In this document: in pieces, positions 41,245-53,116 of the stretch
How positions within the stretch are numbered: the first letter of the stretch is position 1
Layout of the letters: each line of letters begins with the position of its first letter
The notes under the pieces: generated by a model
What the model was told of the DNA's origin: nothing
Seen by the model: the letters and a program-made list of their open reading frames with translations, nothing else
Databases searched by the model: none
Program-made: the position numbers and the translations under genes
Assembly (NCBI GenBank): GCA_037127315.1
Contig: JBBBDQ010001186.1
Coordinates: forward strand, 3,297,501-3,361,500
From: Ascarosepion bandense
Taxonomy: Eukaryota; Mollusca; Cephalopoda; Sepiida; Sepiidae
Length of the DNA: 64,000 bases
Reading direction: 5' to 3'

Positions 41245-41745
41245 ACTGGCCGGCGACACAGAGATCCGAAGGTAAATTAGCATGGCGAAGGACGCGTTCC
41301 AAAAGCTGAGTAAAGTATTAAGACACAGGGAACTTTCACTAGAAACAAAAAAGGAGTGTACTGGATTGCTATGTGATGTCAGTGAATGCTGGACAATATC
41401 ATCGAAGATTAAGGGAAAACTTGAAGCAACTGAAATATGGTTCTACAGAAGGATGCTATGGATATCATGGATCGAGCACATGAGCAATGATGAGGTTTTG
41501 GAAAGGATGGAAACGAAAAGAAAATTAATGTCGGGCATCAGGAAGAGACAGCTAAAGTTCCTGTGACATGCAATGAGGAAGGAGGGCTAAAAGAACCTGA
41601 TATTAACAGACCAGATAGAGGGAAAAAGAGACAGAGGAAAGCAGCAGATGCCATACTGAAAGGGCCTGATCAGGGGGGATGACAGATCGGGGGGTTGCGT
41701 GGTGTTACAGGAGAAAGTGTGCTAAGAGCCACCAGTTTATGTTTT
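41245..41745 (+). pseudogene. LINE-B ORF2 C-terminal fragment
   Basis: An open 94 codons at 41282-41566: MAKDAFQKLSKVLRHRELSL, SECWTISSKIKGKLEATEIW, FYRRMLWISWIEHMSNDEVL, then a stop where other copies read KFLGHAM. Afterwards broken to a 3' end near 41745. Confidence 0.78.
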
Positions 41746-41764
41746 CCTCATGATGAGACAAATA

Positions 41765-41960
41765 ATACAAAGATAATGAAATATTAAGTAAGTAATTCAT
41801 CGAGTTTTTATTTAACCTCAACAGAATGCACAAAGCACTGGGCGGCCGTTTCGTCCTATATTTGGGACTCATCAGCAGTGCGCATCTACTACCAGGAATT
41901 GAAACCCAGACAGTTGCGTTATTAAACGAACATCATACCAACTGTACCAGGGGTAACGGT
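41765..41960 (-). mobile_element. SINE-1 copy 2
   Basis: Minus strand: tRNA-like head (GGTACAGTTGGTATGAT; B box GGGTTTCAATTCC), ribozyme region, 3' part with GCATTCTGTTGAGG. Confidence 0.8.
41835..41881 (-). ncRNA. Hammerhead ribozyme, SINE-1 copy 2, cleavage triplet mutated
   Basis: Identical to the 4335-4381 copy except that the triplet GTC reads GCC, which breaks the A-U pair next to the cleavage base. All stems are otherwise kept. Predicted inactive. Confidence 0.8.
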
Positions 41961-42129
41961 GACGAAGTAGTAACGAGTTAAACTCGATATCACGCCGCTC
42001 ATTCACATATTACGTGGTGGAACTCTGCTGAGCTCCTTTTACTCATAGGACTGTGTCTACCAGAGATACGACTACTATCACCAAGCCGCTCACACTGGAG
42101 TATTAGAAGCCGGTTCAAGCAACAATATA

Positions 42130-42246
42130 CAGATGAGAAATTGTAGGAGGATATGAAATATTAAGTAAGTAATTCATCGTGTTTTTATTCGACCTCAACA
42201 GAATGCAGAAAGCACTGGACGGCCGTTTCATCCTATATTTGGGACT
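42130..42246 (-). mobile_element. SINE-1 copy 3, truncated inside the ribozyme
   Basis: Keeps the 3' part and the ribozyme from stem II onwards (GGATGAAACGGCCGTCCAGT) but stops at 42246, just after the point where CTGATGA should follow. The 3' part is close to copy 1 and copy 2. Confidence 0.75.
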
Positions 42247-42573
42247 GTTCTCAGAAACGAAATACTGAAATGTGTTTAGTATTTTAGAATCATTCATGTG
42301 AATCTTTCTTTTTAAAAATGAAACGTGAATAAACATGTCAATGAATATGTGACATTTTTAAGCCAGAAATAGTTGCGCATTTTATTTTATTTTTTAACGA
42401 AACTTGAGTTCATGTTTAAAACCGAAAAAAAGAATCTGAGATTTTGAATTCTGATTTTCACAGCAAGATTTTTCTCCTCACCTGTAAAGCTTGTCGAATA
42501 TTTCTGCTATTATTTTTTCGTTGTCATTCCTGTTTGTTAAACTAATTTAATAATTGCTAATAGTGTATAATTA

Positions 42574-43097
42574 CGGAGTGTCTCCCCAAAAGTGACATAA
42601 TTTAGCCTGTAAATATCTGAATAACTACGTGTCCCAAGCACAAAAAATGAAATAGGATTAATGCTGAATATTAAAAATATATATTTATCAGCATTCGAGC
42701 AAGATATTCAAACGGATAAGGATTTTTTAACCGATTTCACAATACTTCAAAACTTTCCATATGTGCGCCACCTGTGACGCGGCAAACATCGATTCGGTAG
42801 TCCAGTTCATGCCAAACACGCTGTAGCATGCCTTGCGTAACACTTTCCAGCGCCACGGTGATTCTCTGCTTAATTTTCACTAGGCTTTACAAAGAGGGGA
42901 TCATAGACCTGGTGGTGCGTATATTAAACATTTATCAAGCTTTCTGAAATAGTTTATAGAATCTACATTCCTTTGAATATCTTGCTTGAATTTTAATCAA
43001 TAAATTATCATGAAGCCTATTTAATTTCGTTTTCTTGGGACATGTAGTTACTCAGATATTCTAATTTTAAATTATGTCAATTTTGGAGAGACACCCG
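42574..43097. mobile_element. Non-autonomous IS630/mariner-type element
   Basis: Left end cggagtgtctccccaaaagt and reversed right end cgggtgtctctccaaaattg are imperfect inverted repeats of about 30 bp near TA. On the minus strand 42830-42730 reads QGMLQRVWHELDYRIDVCRV, the last part of an IS630-type transposase. Catalytic regions are absent. Confidence 0.7.
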
Positions 43098-43139
43098 TTA
43101 GTTTAAATGGTTATTATTATTTGTCTATATTTCCGAGAT

Positions 43140-43310
43140 TAGATATTGTAATTACTTAAACTATTAACATTGTTCGGACTGTTGTCTTCGTCTTATTACC
43201 GTATACACAACGTTTCGGCTTAGTGATCGAAATAAAAGGTTTAGTTTGAAATTCCAGTCATCTGAAGAAGATCGCAGCGTACAATGGCTGAAACGTCTTT
43301 AATATAGAAT
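43140..43310 (+). repeat. Family-T repeat with hammerhead-like core
   Basis: Contains gttcggactgttgtcttcgt and acacaacgtttcggcttagt. At 43262-43293 the plus strand has CTGAAGA, GAAAC and GTC with all core positions met, but stem II is interrupted after two pairs and stem I does not form. Confidence 0.45.
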
Positions 43311-43319
43311 GCCAAAATC

Positions 43320-43850
43320 CAGAGGAGATCCTGCAAAGTGGTATCTCGATTTCAGTCACTTTCTCACCGACATGATGTTGCTTTCTTTTGTCTCTTCTAC
43401 AAATACTTTCACGGTTTCTGCTCCGACTAGCTTAGCTCCCAGGTGTCCCCTCTGCATCAATTTACTCGAGACTAGCAACTAGATACCCACCCATTTACAG
43501 TGAAGCCAATGAAATGTAACTCATCAGCTTCTTTTCCCGCATTTCCCGTCTGTAGAACTTCTTTCCGTGTTCTTGTTTCCCTGGTAGCTACAATCTCCAA
43601 GAGTTTAAATGCAATTTCAATTACCATCTCTTATCTCCTTGACCCCCATACTTTCCCTGACAGCCCTTGTATCATGTTCTTCTCCCTTTCCACTTTGCTC
43701 TTACGCAGCTTTCTTCACACCAGTATTCCCATCCGTTTCTTATCCATTATCTGACCCCAGCTCTGTGACCTGTTCCTCTTTCTCTTCATTTTTCTTAAGT
43801 AACCCCCTCCGCATCAGTGGCAGTACAGCCTTGTTCATCAATTTCTAGTT
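43320..43850 (+). mobile_element. LINE-A copy, diverged
   Basis: Broken C-terminal ORF2 sequence (ctacaaatactttcacggtt, ctacaatctccaagagttta) to a 3' end near 43850. Confidence 0.65.
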
Positions 43851-44053
43851 ATTTTTTCTCAGAAGGGCATACAGTTCTCTATTTTTTCGTAATTTCAAAA
43901 GTGTCCTTTAACTCTAACGAAGCTTTGTAACACAGCGCAATGAAATTAAGTTTTCAGAAGTAGTAATATCGCATCTACAGACGAAAAAGTGTTCATAAAG
44001 TACAAGAAAATGTAGGAAAGGAAAACGAGAAAAAAGGTCTATCAATTGTAAGG

Positions 44054-44353
44054 ATGTGCGTTGTCGGGCAGTGAATATCGACTCGGAATGAGAAATCGGG
44101 GATCCGAGTTCAAATTCAAATTGAATTCCTTGCTTTTACTTACGCGCAAATAACCTTAGGAAAGGTATTAATCCATCTCTTCCCTCCAGTTATGGGTTAA
44201 ATAGCAGGACAGTTTGGGTTCTATAGCCTTGGTTGGCAACCTGTGTACCGCAGAAAGTAATGGCAACCTACTGCGGGATAATCTTCTGCCCAATCAGTCA
44301 TGTCTCTTTCGAGACATGATTACCTATCACATATGGCACCTAACTGACTGATC
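44054..44353 (+). mobile_element. SINE-C monomer
   Basis: tRNA-like head gcgttgtcgggcagtgaata, middle part, end catatggcacctaactgact. Confidence 0.85.
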
Positions 44354-44384
44354 AATTGTAAGAAGACAGAATGCAAAGTGGTTA

Positions 44385-44910
44385 CCAAGAGATAGAGCCT
44401 ATGATACGAGCTACAGATTCGGGATGATATAATCAAGCAAATACAGAATTTTAAATATCTGTAAAATATTTTAAAGAGGAATGAAATTAGTGCAACGAAA
44501 ACTGAATGTGCATAAAAGGCAGCGAAACCGGTCTTTCCAAAGCAAACCAAAGTATTAAGAAACTTGAGAAATTTTGTTAGAATCAAAGTAAAGAAGACAG
44601 AAATGCTATGTTATATAAATCCTTATGTAGCAGTGAGTTTTGGATTAAAAAAAAGCGATTTGTGGATTTTTTGAGCAACAAAGATTTCAGGAAATTAGGA
44701 AAGAAAAGAAAACTTTACCTTAGAACCAAAAAAGAGTCAGCTAAAATTTATTGGATATATAATAAAGAAAGAAGGCTTAGAGAATTTAACAGCCACAGGA
44801 CATAATGACGGCAGAGAGACAGAAGCAAGCAGCGAATAAAAATACCTACAAATCTTGTCGAAATTGATGGCAGGATATGAGAACTGAAGAATACTAAGGG
44901 CTCAAACATT
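44385..44910 (+). pseudogene. LINE-B relic, strongly diverged
   Basis: Broken frames with an INKERRLREFNSHRT-like segment (44755-44800) correspond to the KEGLENLILTG part of LINE-B. Confidence 0.45.
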
Positions 44911-44937
44911 ATTTAGGGAAACATAGGAACGAATCTG

Positions 44938-45535
44938 CGTTGTGGAGCAGTGGATATCGACTTGGTACGAAAAATCGGGATGCCGAGTTCAAATTCCAGT
45001 TGAATTCCTTGCATTCACTTACGCACAAATACCCTTGGAAAAGGTATTAATCTGTCTCTTCCCTCCAGTTATGGGTTAAATAATAGGACAGATTGGGTTC
45101 TATAGACTTGGCTGGCAACCAGTCTAACGCAGAAAGCAGGATAGTGCGGGATAATCTTCTGCCTAGGTTGTCATGTCTCTTTCGAGACATGATCATCCAG
45201 GCGTGTATCACGCATGGCTCTTAACTGGCTGACTGAATATAATAGTTAAAAACATGATTAAGACTTCTACTGGACATAAAGTAGGGGATCAATTTTATAA
45301 TTATGAAGTAATAAACTGATCCGCCACTAATTACTACTTAATAATATAATACATATCTTCCCCCTTCAGCTATGAGTCAAATAACAGGGTGAGTTGGGTT
45401 CTATAGCCTTTGCTGGCATCCAGTCTACCGCAAAAAGTAATGGCAACTTACTGTGGAATAATCTTTTGTCCAGTCAGCCATGTCTCTTTCGAGACATGAT
45501 TGCCCAAGCGTGTATCACGTATAGCACTTACCTTA
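44938..45535 (+). mobile_element. SINE-C dimer
   Basis: Unit 1 with tRNA-like head (44938-45242), linker (45243-45364) with foldback gtaggggatcaattttataa ... ctgatccgccac, and headless unit 2 from agctatgagtcaaataacag (45370) to 45535. Confidence 0.85.
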
Positions 45536-45539
45536 CTGT

Positions 45540-46515
45540 TAGGAACGGAATTGATGGAGAGTCATGACATCCTATGGTTTAGAAGGATATAAGACAAAGT
45601 AATGTTGAAGTTTGCTCTCCATAGAACAAGAAGCTTGGTCAGGGTGTATGGAGGTTTTGTGTCGCTCAAATAGCAAAGCCTTTTGCTTTTGCGTTGCCCT
45701 ATGGGATTCAATGGGACTAGGTACCGGTACATTTAAAAGATATATATCATGCACAATGAGATTATCGGTAAAGGAATAACTATTAAGGGACTGGATGCCA
45801 GCTAAGAGAATTGACGATTGGACTTTGGATCAAAGGATTTTACTGTACACAAGAGCACGCTCGTACGGAGGAGGCATCGGCGTGTAGCAATATTTTTCAA
45901 ATTATGTCTCATAAACATTTGCTGGAAGAGGGACACAATAGGGATGTCATTTTTAATGTTGTCGCTTTCAGTTCGACCAAGATAAAGGGAATTCCTCATA
46001 GTTGATACTGGATTTATGAGACGCTGTCTGGACTTAAAATGAGACGCATGATGCTTTTTTTCTTTCTCACGCTATGTTTTCGGATTTGCTTTTGTCTTTG
46101 TTTATTTGTTTGCTTTATTATCGGAATACTTCGCCTGGTTTTCGGCAAAGAGTCGTTCTTATCAAAATTCTAATGTCGTTAAGCCAAACAAAATGGCCTC
46201 TCTATATTTTCTATATTTTCTTTTTTGTGTTACTCAGATAAGATATGCATGTGTGTATGTGTGTGTGTGTATGTGTGTGCGCGTGTGTGTGCTCTTACTC
46301 ACATGTACAGGCGTACAGACACATGCATAAGTGCACACAAGGTACGTACGCGAGCATATAGAGATGAAATTTTAACTTAACGATAACCAAAATAACGTGG
46401 AAATTATTTTTTAACTTAAAATGAAATAACAAAGGGAGATAATTGATAGACATTTGCTGATATCTCCCGAAGAGCACACCGAATCTGTAACTGGAGCACA
46501 GAAAGTTTTTCATGC
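45540..46515. other. Unassigned sequence
   Basis: ORFs of 60-74 codons on both strands near 45570-46330 have no family features. (TG)n-rich part at 46250-46290. Confidence 0.45.
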
Positions 46516-46519
46516 TCAT

Positions 46520-49345
46520 TTAATATAATAAAAATAATAATAATGTTAATTTCATATAATAATATAATAATAATGTTCATTTCATATAATGATATAATAA
46601 TAATGTTCATTTCATAATAATAATAATAATGCTTATTTCATAAAATAATATAATAATAATGTTCATGTCATATAATAATATAATAATAATGTCTATCTCA
46701 TATAATAATAATAATAAGCTATTTATAAAATAATATAATAATAATTTTCATTTCATATTATGATATAATAATAATGGTCATTTCATATAATGATATAATA
46801 ATAATGTTCATTTCATATAATAATAATAATGTAAATTTCATATAATAATATAATAATAATGTTCATTTCATATAATGATATAATAATAATGTTCATTTCA
46901 TATAATAATAATAATAATGTTTATTTCATAAAATAATATAATAATAATGTTCATGTCATATAATAATATAATAATAATGTTCATCTCATATAATAATAAT
47001 AATGTTTATTTCATAAAATAATATAATAATAATTTTCATTTCATATTATGATATAATAATAATGGTCATTTCATATAATGATATAATAATAATGTTCATT
47101 TACATAATAATAATAATGTAAATTTCATATAATAATATAATAATAATGTTCATTTCATATAATGATATAATAATAATGTTCATTTCATATAATAATAATA
47201 ATAATGCTTATTTCATAAAATAATATAATAATAATGTTCATGTCATATAATAATATAATAATAATGTTCATCTCATATAATAATAATAATGTTTATTTCA
47301 TAAAATAATATAATAATAATTTTCATTTCATATTATATAATAATAATGGTCATTTCCTATATAATGATATAATAATAATGTTCATTTCATATAATAATAA
47401 TAATGTAAATTTTATATAATAATATAATAATAATGTTCATTTCATATAATGATATAATAATAATGTTCATTTCATATAATAATAATAATGCTTATTTCAT
47501 AAATAATATAATAATAATGTTCATGTCATATAATAATATAATAATAATGTTCATCTCATATAATAATAATAATGTTTATTTCATAAAATAATATAATAAT
47601 AATTTTCATTTCATATTATGATATAATAATAATGGTCATTTCATATAATGATATAATAATAATATTTCATATAATAATAATAATGTAAATTTCATATAAT
47701 AATATAATAATAATGTTCATTTCATATAATGATATAATAATAATGTTCATTTCATATAATAATAATAATAATGCTTATTTCATAAAAATAATATAATAAT
47801 AATGTTCATGTCATATAATAATATAATAATAATGTTCATCTCATATAATAATAATAATGTTTATTTCATAAAATAATATAATAATAATTTTCATTTCATA
47901 TTATGATATAATAATAATGGTCATTTCATATAATGATATAATAATAATGTTCATTTCATATAATAATAATAATGTAAATTTCATATAATAATATAATAAT
48001 AATGTCCATTTCATATAATGATATAATAATAATGTTAATTTCATATAATAATAATAATAATGTTCATTTTAATATAATAATATAATAATAATGTTCATTT
48101 CATATAATGATATAATAATAATGTTCATTTCATATAATAATAATAATAATGCTTATTTCATAAAATAATATAATAATAATGTTCATTTTACGATATAATA
48201 ATAATGTTCATTTTATATAATAATAATAATGTAAATTTCATATAATAATATAATAATAATGTGCATTTCATATAATGATATAATAATAATGTTCATTTCA
48301 TATAATAATAATAATAATGTTAATTTCATATAATAATATAATAATAATGTTCTTTTCATATAATGACATATATAATAATAATGTTCATTTCATATCATAA
48401 TAATAATAATGTTCATTTCATATAATAATAGAATAATAATGTTCATTTCATAGAATGATATATATATAATAATAATCTTCATTTCATATAATAATGTGTA
48501 TAATAATAATGTTCATTTCATATAATAATAATAATATTCATTTCATATAATAATATAATAATAATGTTCATTTCATATAATGATATATATAATAATAATG
48601 ATGTTCATTTCATATAATAATATATATGATAATACTAATGTTCATTTCATATAATAATATAAGAATAATGTTCATTTCATATAATAATATAATATAATAT
48701 ATGTAAAAATAATAATGTTCATTTCATATATTAAAAAATATATATTAATCATGCACATTTCATATAATAACATATATAATAATAATGCTCATTTTATATA
48801 ATAATATATAATTATAATAATATTCATTTCATATAATAATATATAATATAATAATAGTAATAATGCTCATTTCATATAATAATATATATAATAATAATGC
48901 ACATTTTATATAATAATATATAATTATAATAATGTTCATTTCATATAATGATATATATAATAATATTAATGTTCATTTCACATAATAATATATATATAAT
49001 AATATTAATGTTTATTTCATCTAATAATATATATAATTATAATAAAGTTAATTACATATAATATATATAATGTACATTTCATATAATAATATATATAATA
49101 ATAAAAATGTTTATTTCATATAATAATATATATAATAGTAATAATTTTCATTTCATATAATAATATATATAATAATAATGTTCATTTCATATAATAATAT
49201 ACATAATAATAATAATTTTCATTTCATATAATAATATATATAATTATAATAATGTTAATTTCATATAATTATAAATTTTATAATGATAATGCTGATTTCA
49301 TATAATAATATATATAATAATAATGCTCATTTCACATAAAAACAT
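46520..49345. repeat. AT-rich satellite array with higher-order organisation
   Basis: 2.8 kb built from units of about 29-32 bp, of type ataataatgttcatttcata plus taatgatata. From 46620 to about 48050 a set of ten slightly different units repeats as a block. The marker ttttcatttcatatta stands at 46745, 47033, 47320, 47603 and 47888, so the higher-order period is 283-288 bp. After 48050 the block order is lost and TA expansions appear. Confidence 0.93.
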
Positions 49346-50125
49346 CAAATGAGCAAATAATATAAGTATCAGTAAGGCTTGTAAACCTTCAACAGACGAG
49401 ACCGAATAAAATATACAATATATAGTATAAAAGGAGACTACTGATACTTGTGTCGACTCGTTGTATGAGGTGACATTACTCCACCTCTTTTTCCTAGGGA
49501 TGTATTTGTCGAACTTATGACACTTTGTACTAGTTCTGTGGAGTTTAGCTTTGAAAATATCATCTATAGCTAAGTGGATGGGGTCCAGATAGATAGTCCC
49601 CTTGGCCCTGCGTTGGCTGATATTTTTGTGGGCTACTAAGTGTCTAAACCTTTTATTTATTTTAGGTACGTTGATGATACTTTTGCTACATTTTCTAATG
49701 AAAGTGAGGCTGTAATTTTTTTAGTAGGCTTAACGCATTACACATTTATCCTTCACTATGGAAGTGGAGAAAGATAATTGTTTGACGTCGTTGTTGGGAG
49801 TAGTAGACGGGGTTTCCTTACGAGTATTTATCGTAAACCCTTCTTTACTAGCCTGTATATGAATTGGTGTGCGTTTGCACCTACATCAAGGAAAATTAGT
49901 CATATTAAACTTTGGTGCACAGGGCGATCAAAATTTGTTCTCCTAGACTGAATTCTGAATTGGAGAATATCAGGGAGATTTTCCTGTGTAATGCCTATTC
50001 GGAAGCCCTTATTAATTATGTTATTAATAAGAAAACTAATGAATTTCCTTCTCTTAATGTCATGGGGCCTTCTAAGTCTCCGGTTTATTTGAAGGTTCCT
50101 TTGATTAGGGGATAAAACCCAAAGT

Positions 50126-50572
50126 TTGGTTAAACAGATCAACAAGTCGGTTTCTGGTTGTTTTCCGTCTGTTGCTTTGCGGTGTATTTTTCGGACTAGG
50201 TCTATCAAATGGAGTAATTTGGTATATGGATTTACTTACCAGTGTGCTGTTGGTTATGTGGGGCGTACCACATTATATTTTGAAATAAGAATTAATCAGT
50301 ACGTGTCTTCTAAATTACGACTTGGCAAAATAGATAACATGTTTTACCTTCCCTCCACAAATATGGAATTGGCTATCGCTCAACATCTAGTAGAGAATAT
50401 AGCCTGTGTCAAGTCGTATAAAAAAGAGTGGTTTAAAATTATACATAGATCTGGTTCTAATAAACATTTAAAGATTTTGGAATCAGTCTCTATATCATTA
50501 CAGAAACCTTCTCTCTGCCGGCAGAAGAATTTTTTAAAGTCTCTGAATTTGATGGGGGATATTTCATTTTAA
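50126..50572 (+). CDS. PLE GIY-YIG endonuclease domain (C-terminal part of the PLE protein)
   Basis: 148 codons. Residues 1-30 are the end of the RT thumb/linker (SGCFPSVALRCIFRTRS). GIY-YIG signature: LVYGFTYQC at 32-40, YVGRT at 44-48 and Arg55. The typical Cys/His of the linker and the catalytic Glu region further on are harder to place; NMELAIAQHLVENIACV lies at about 84-100. The ATG is probably not a natural start, since PLE proteins fuse RT and endonuclease in one chain, and the upstream RT is broken by stops. The domain itself is continuous to its TAA. This is the part missing from the copy at 0.4-1.6 kb. Confidence 0.8.
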   Translation: MVKQINKSVSGCFPSVALRCIFRTRSIKWSNLVYGFTYQCAVGYVGRTTLYFEIRINQYVSSKLRLGKIDNMFYLPSTNMELAIAQHLVENIACVKSYKKEWFKIIHRSGSNKHLKILESVSISLQKPSLCRQKNFLKSLNLMGDISF

Positions 50573-50621
50573 TTGTCTCACGCTAATTATTTACACATGA
50601 ATTCCTCTCCCCTTGTAATTA

Positions 50622-50662
<41 letters not shown>
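50622..50662. repeat. (TA)n microsatellite
   Basis: Within the 3' region of the PLE; another run is at 50814-50834. Confidence 0.95.
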
Positions 50663-50667
<5 letters not shown>

Positions 50668-50894
50668 TTTATCGTGTTTCCCTCTTATTTGACCTTCATT
50701 TTCGTCGTTACTGTTCATTTCGTTTAATTTTATTTTCCAACAATTTTATCCTGATGAGATGTTAGACAAATAGGCCTTAGAGTCAGTTAATAAATTCCTT
50801 GTTTTTAAAATAATATATATATATATATATATATGAATTCCGGAGCATAACTATGGAAATATAGCATTTCTTCTTTGCATATTATATGTTCATT

Positions 50895-50898
<4 letters not shown>

Positions 50899-50971
<73 letters not shown>
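50899..50971. repeat. (TA)n then (TG)n microsatellite
   Basis: TA to 50930, TG to 50971. Confidence 0.96.
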
Positions 50972-50977
<6 letters not shown>

Positions 50978-51094
50978 GTGAGCATGGAAGTCAACACATA
51001 GCGGTGACAGTCTAGTTCATGCTTAAATGTAATTGTCAGTTCTGACAATTATATTCATGTACGCTTTATCCCTATTTTCGACCACATTAACTCG

Positions 51095-51098
<4 letters not shown>

Positions 51099-51163
<65 letters not shown>
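51099..51163. repeat. (TA)n then (GA)n microsatellite
   Basis: TA to 51136, GA to 51163. Confidence 0.96.
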
Positions 51164-51172
<9 letters not shown>

Positions 51173-52765
51173 CGTACCTACGTACATATATATGATAGAA
51201 TACGTAAAGTACAGTTAGGAAAAGTGTCTTTAATCTAGATACCTCCACTAAATCATTGGAAAAACAGCAAAGTATGAAAATAAAAGTTACAAACTTTAAA
51301 AAAAACGAACTTTTTCCATCAAAATGTTTATGTTATTATTAAGAGGAAAGATCAAAGTATTTTTAATTAACTTTTAAAATTTTGAATCCCTTCTAACACG
51401 TTCGAAAGTTTTGTAAAAATCTTGTTTTTATTTTCGTTAGCTGGGAGCAAAATCGTTACGTAAGTTTACAATGGTAACCGTAATATTACATTTTTCGCTG
51501 AGATACACGTGGAATTTCTTGCAAAAATCAAATAATTATCAGATTTTGATCAAACTTTCAGGACTTATTCACAACTTAATGCAAAAATTATTTTCCCTCT
51601 CCACCTAAATTCAAAAAATTGAATTCTGTAGGCAAAGAATAGTTTTATTAGTTAAACGCAAGACTCATTGGGGAATGTAAATTATGTATTATTTTTTAAA
51701 ACCATTTCATCCCTTTAACCGAAAATCTGCACTGAATAGTAAAATAAAAATGCAATAAAACTATTATATTATTTAATTAGATAAACTTTTAATTGCTTTA
51801 ATAAATAATATAAATGTCAGACATTATAGTTTGAAGAAATTTTTTTTACGTTTAATAATGGAATTTTAAAAGAATTGTTTTCATTTTTGTTTTTTAATTA
51901 TAATAATTGATAAAATTTCAAAAATATTTCTAAAATATATATCCGAGACTTGTAGATGTTAAGCTGGTAGGTTATGAAGTGAAGACTATATTTATTAATC
52001 GAAAATTGAAAAGTTTAATAGAAATCATCTAGCCATCGTATTTTTAAAATAGTTCTTAATCTTTTTATTCTATGGTAATTTCTATGTGCACATTAAAAGG
52101 TCATATGTTTCAGGGTTTCTTCCCCTTACCGGTGAAAAATTTGCAGATATGTCACTTCTGATTGCCATACGCTTATCTTATATCACTTCTGTCAACACAT
52201 TTCAATTACGGTGGGAAGGTTAGAAAGGTCAACTTTTGGTGTTTAAAAATAGTTTTATTCTAAATTTCATGCTATAAATAAGTAATACTTTTGTAAATTA
52301 GATTAACTGAACATTACATTTTTTTTGCAAAATTTTTAAAACCATGGATCAGATATTTGTTTCCAAGTGTGTCGATCGCTCAAAAATGGCCAAAAAATTT
52401 TAAAAAATACATGAAAATATTAGATTACAATCAACATAATTTCTGTTTGAAATACACCAGAGTACTTTGTTTACTAGTAATAGTAAATTTAATGATATAG
52501 CTTTCAACTAAAACTAAAATAAAAATTTAAAGAATATTTTTTATTTTTAAAAGTTCGATTTAAAAGTTAGTTATCGAAAATATGTGGAAGTACTTACTTT
52601 AATCTAACATTTGTCACTTTATAAAGTTTTTCAGAGATTTGTTTACAAAATACGAACTTGAAAAGTTTTTGAAATTTGCCTTGACGAATGAGAACATTAT
52701 AATGGTGTCGTCAAGAATCTTCGAAGTTGGCATGAATCTACACATTTAAAGAGACAAACTCTTTG
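51164..52765. other. 1.6 kb of AT-rich sequence with no gene or repeat end recognised
   Basis: No ORF above 60 codons and no inverted ends found by eye. A (TA)n run closes it at 52770-52796. Confidence 0.5.
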
Positions 52766-52769
52766 TGCT

Positions 52770-52803
<34 letters not shown>

Positions 52804-52837
52804 TATTGGGCATGTATAATGATAATATACATGCTAG

Positions 52838-52985
52838 AAAGTCTGCCTTCTTCTACCGAGCGCCCAGAGATAGAATCGCCGACTGACGCCAATTCCGTCG
52901 GGTTTCATTCCTGGGTTAAAAGCAATCGGATGTCTAACCGTACTGATGAGCTGTGGTACAGCGCAACAGATCTGTCTGCGGATGA
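52838..52985 (+). mobile_element. SINE-2, near full length
   Basis: tRNA-like head cgcccagagatagaatcgcc (A-box region), B-box region cgggtttcattcctgggt, then aaaagcaatcgg, the ribozyme and ggatgac(TA)n. Confidence 0.82.
52938..52981 (+). ncRNA. Hammerhead ribozyme, SINE-2 copy, GAAA changed to GCAA
   Basis: Core CTGATGA, stem II GCTGT/ACAGC, stem III CAGATCTG, GTC and stem I CCGTA/TGCGG all present, but the invariant A13 is C. Predicted inactive. Confidence 0.8.
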
Positions 52986-53116
52986 CTATATATATATGCT
53001 TAATTCAATAGTAAATATTCATCGCACATTTTTAACAATATACAGAGAAATTTTCATATAAAAAATAAAGTTGTATCTCTGAAAGTACTAACGTATGAAT
53101 TCAACTTGTATGCATA

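Larger units (their letters stand above)
49440..50812 (+). mobile_element. Penelope-like element, 5'-truncated
   Basis: RT part: SPLGPALADIFVGY-like segment near 49600 and catalytic YVDDTF near 49670, then YRKPFFTSLYMNW near 49830, with a few stops. The GIY-YIG ORF follows, then a 3'UTR to ttaataaattccttgttttt and a (TA) run at 50814. The 5' end is lost at the edge of the satellite. Confidence 0.88.

Noticed and set aside
45811..46005. 64-codon ORF as a small host gene
   Set aside because: No recognisable feature, start context or splice pattern; length is within chance expectation.
46520..49345. CRISPR-like array of regular repeats
   Set aside because: Units are adjacent without unique spacers and the sequence is eukaryotic satellite DNA.
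50743..50780. cctgatgaga near the PLE 3' end as a hammerhead
   Set aside because: CTGATGA is present but no GAAA follows at a workable distance and no stem II forms.
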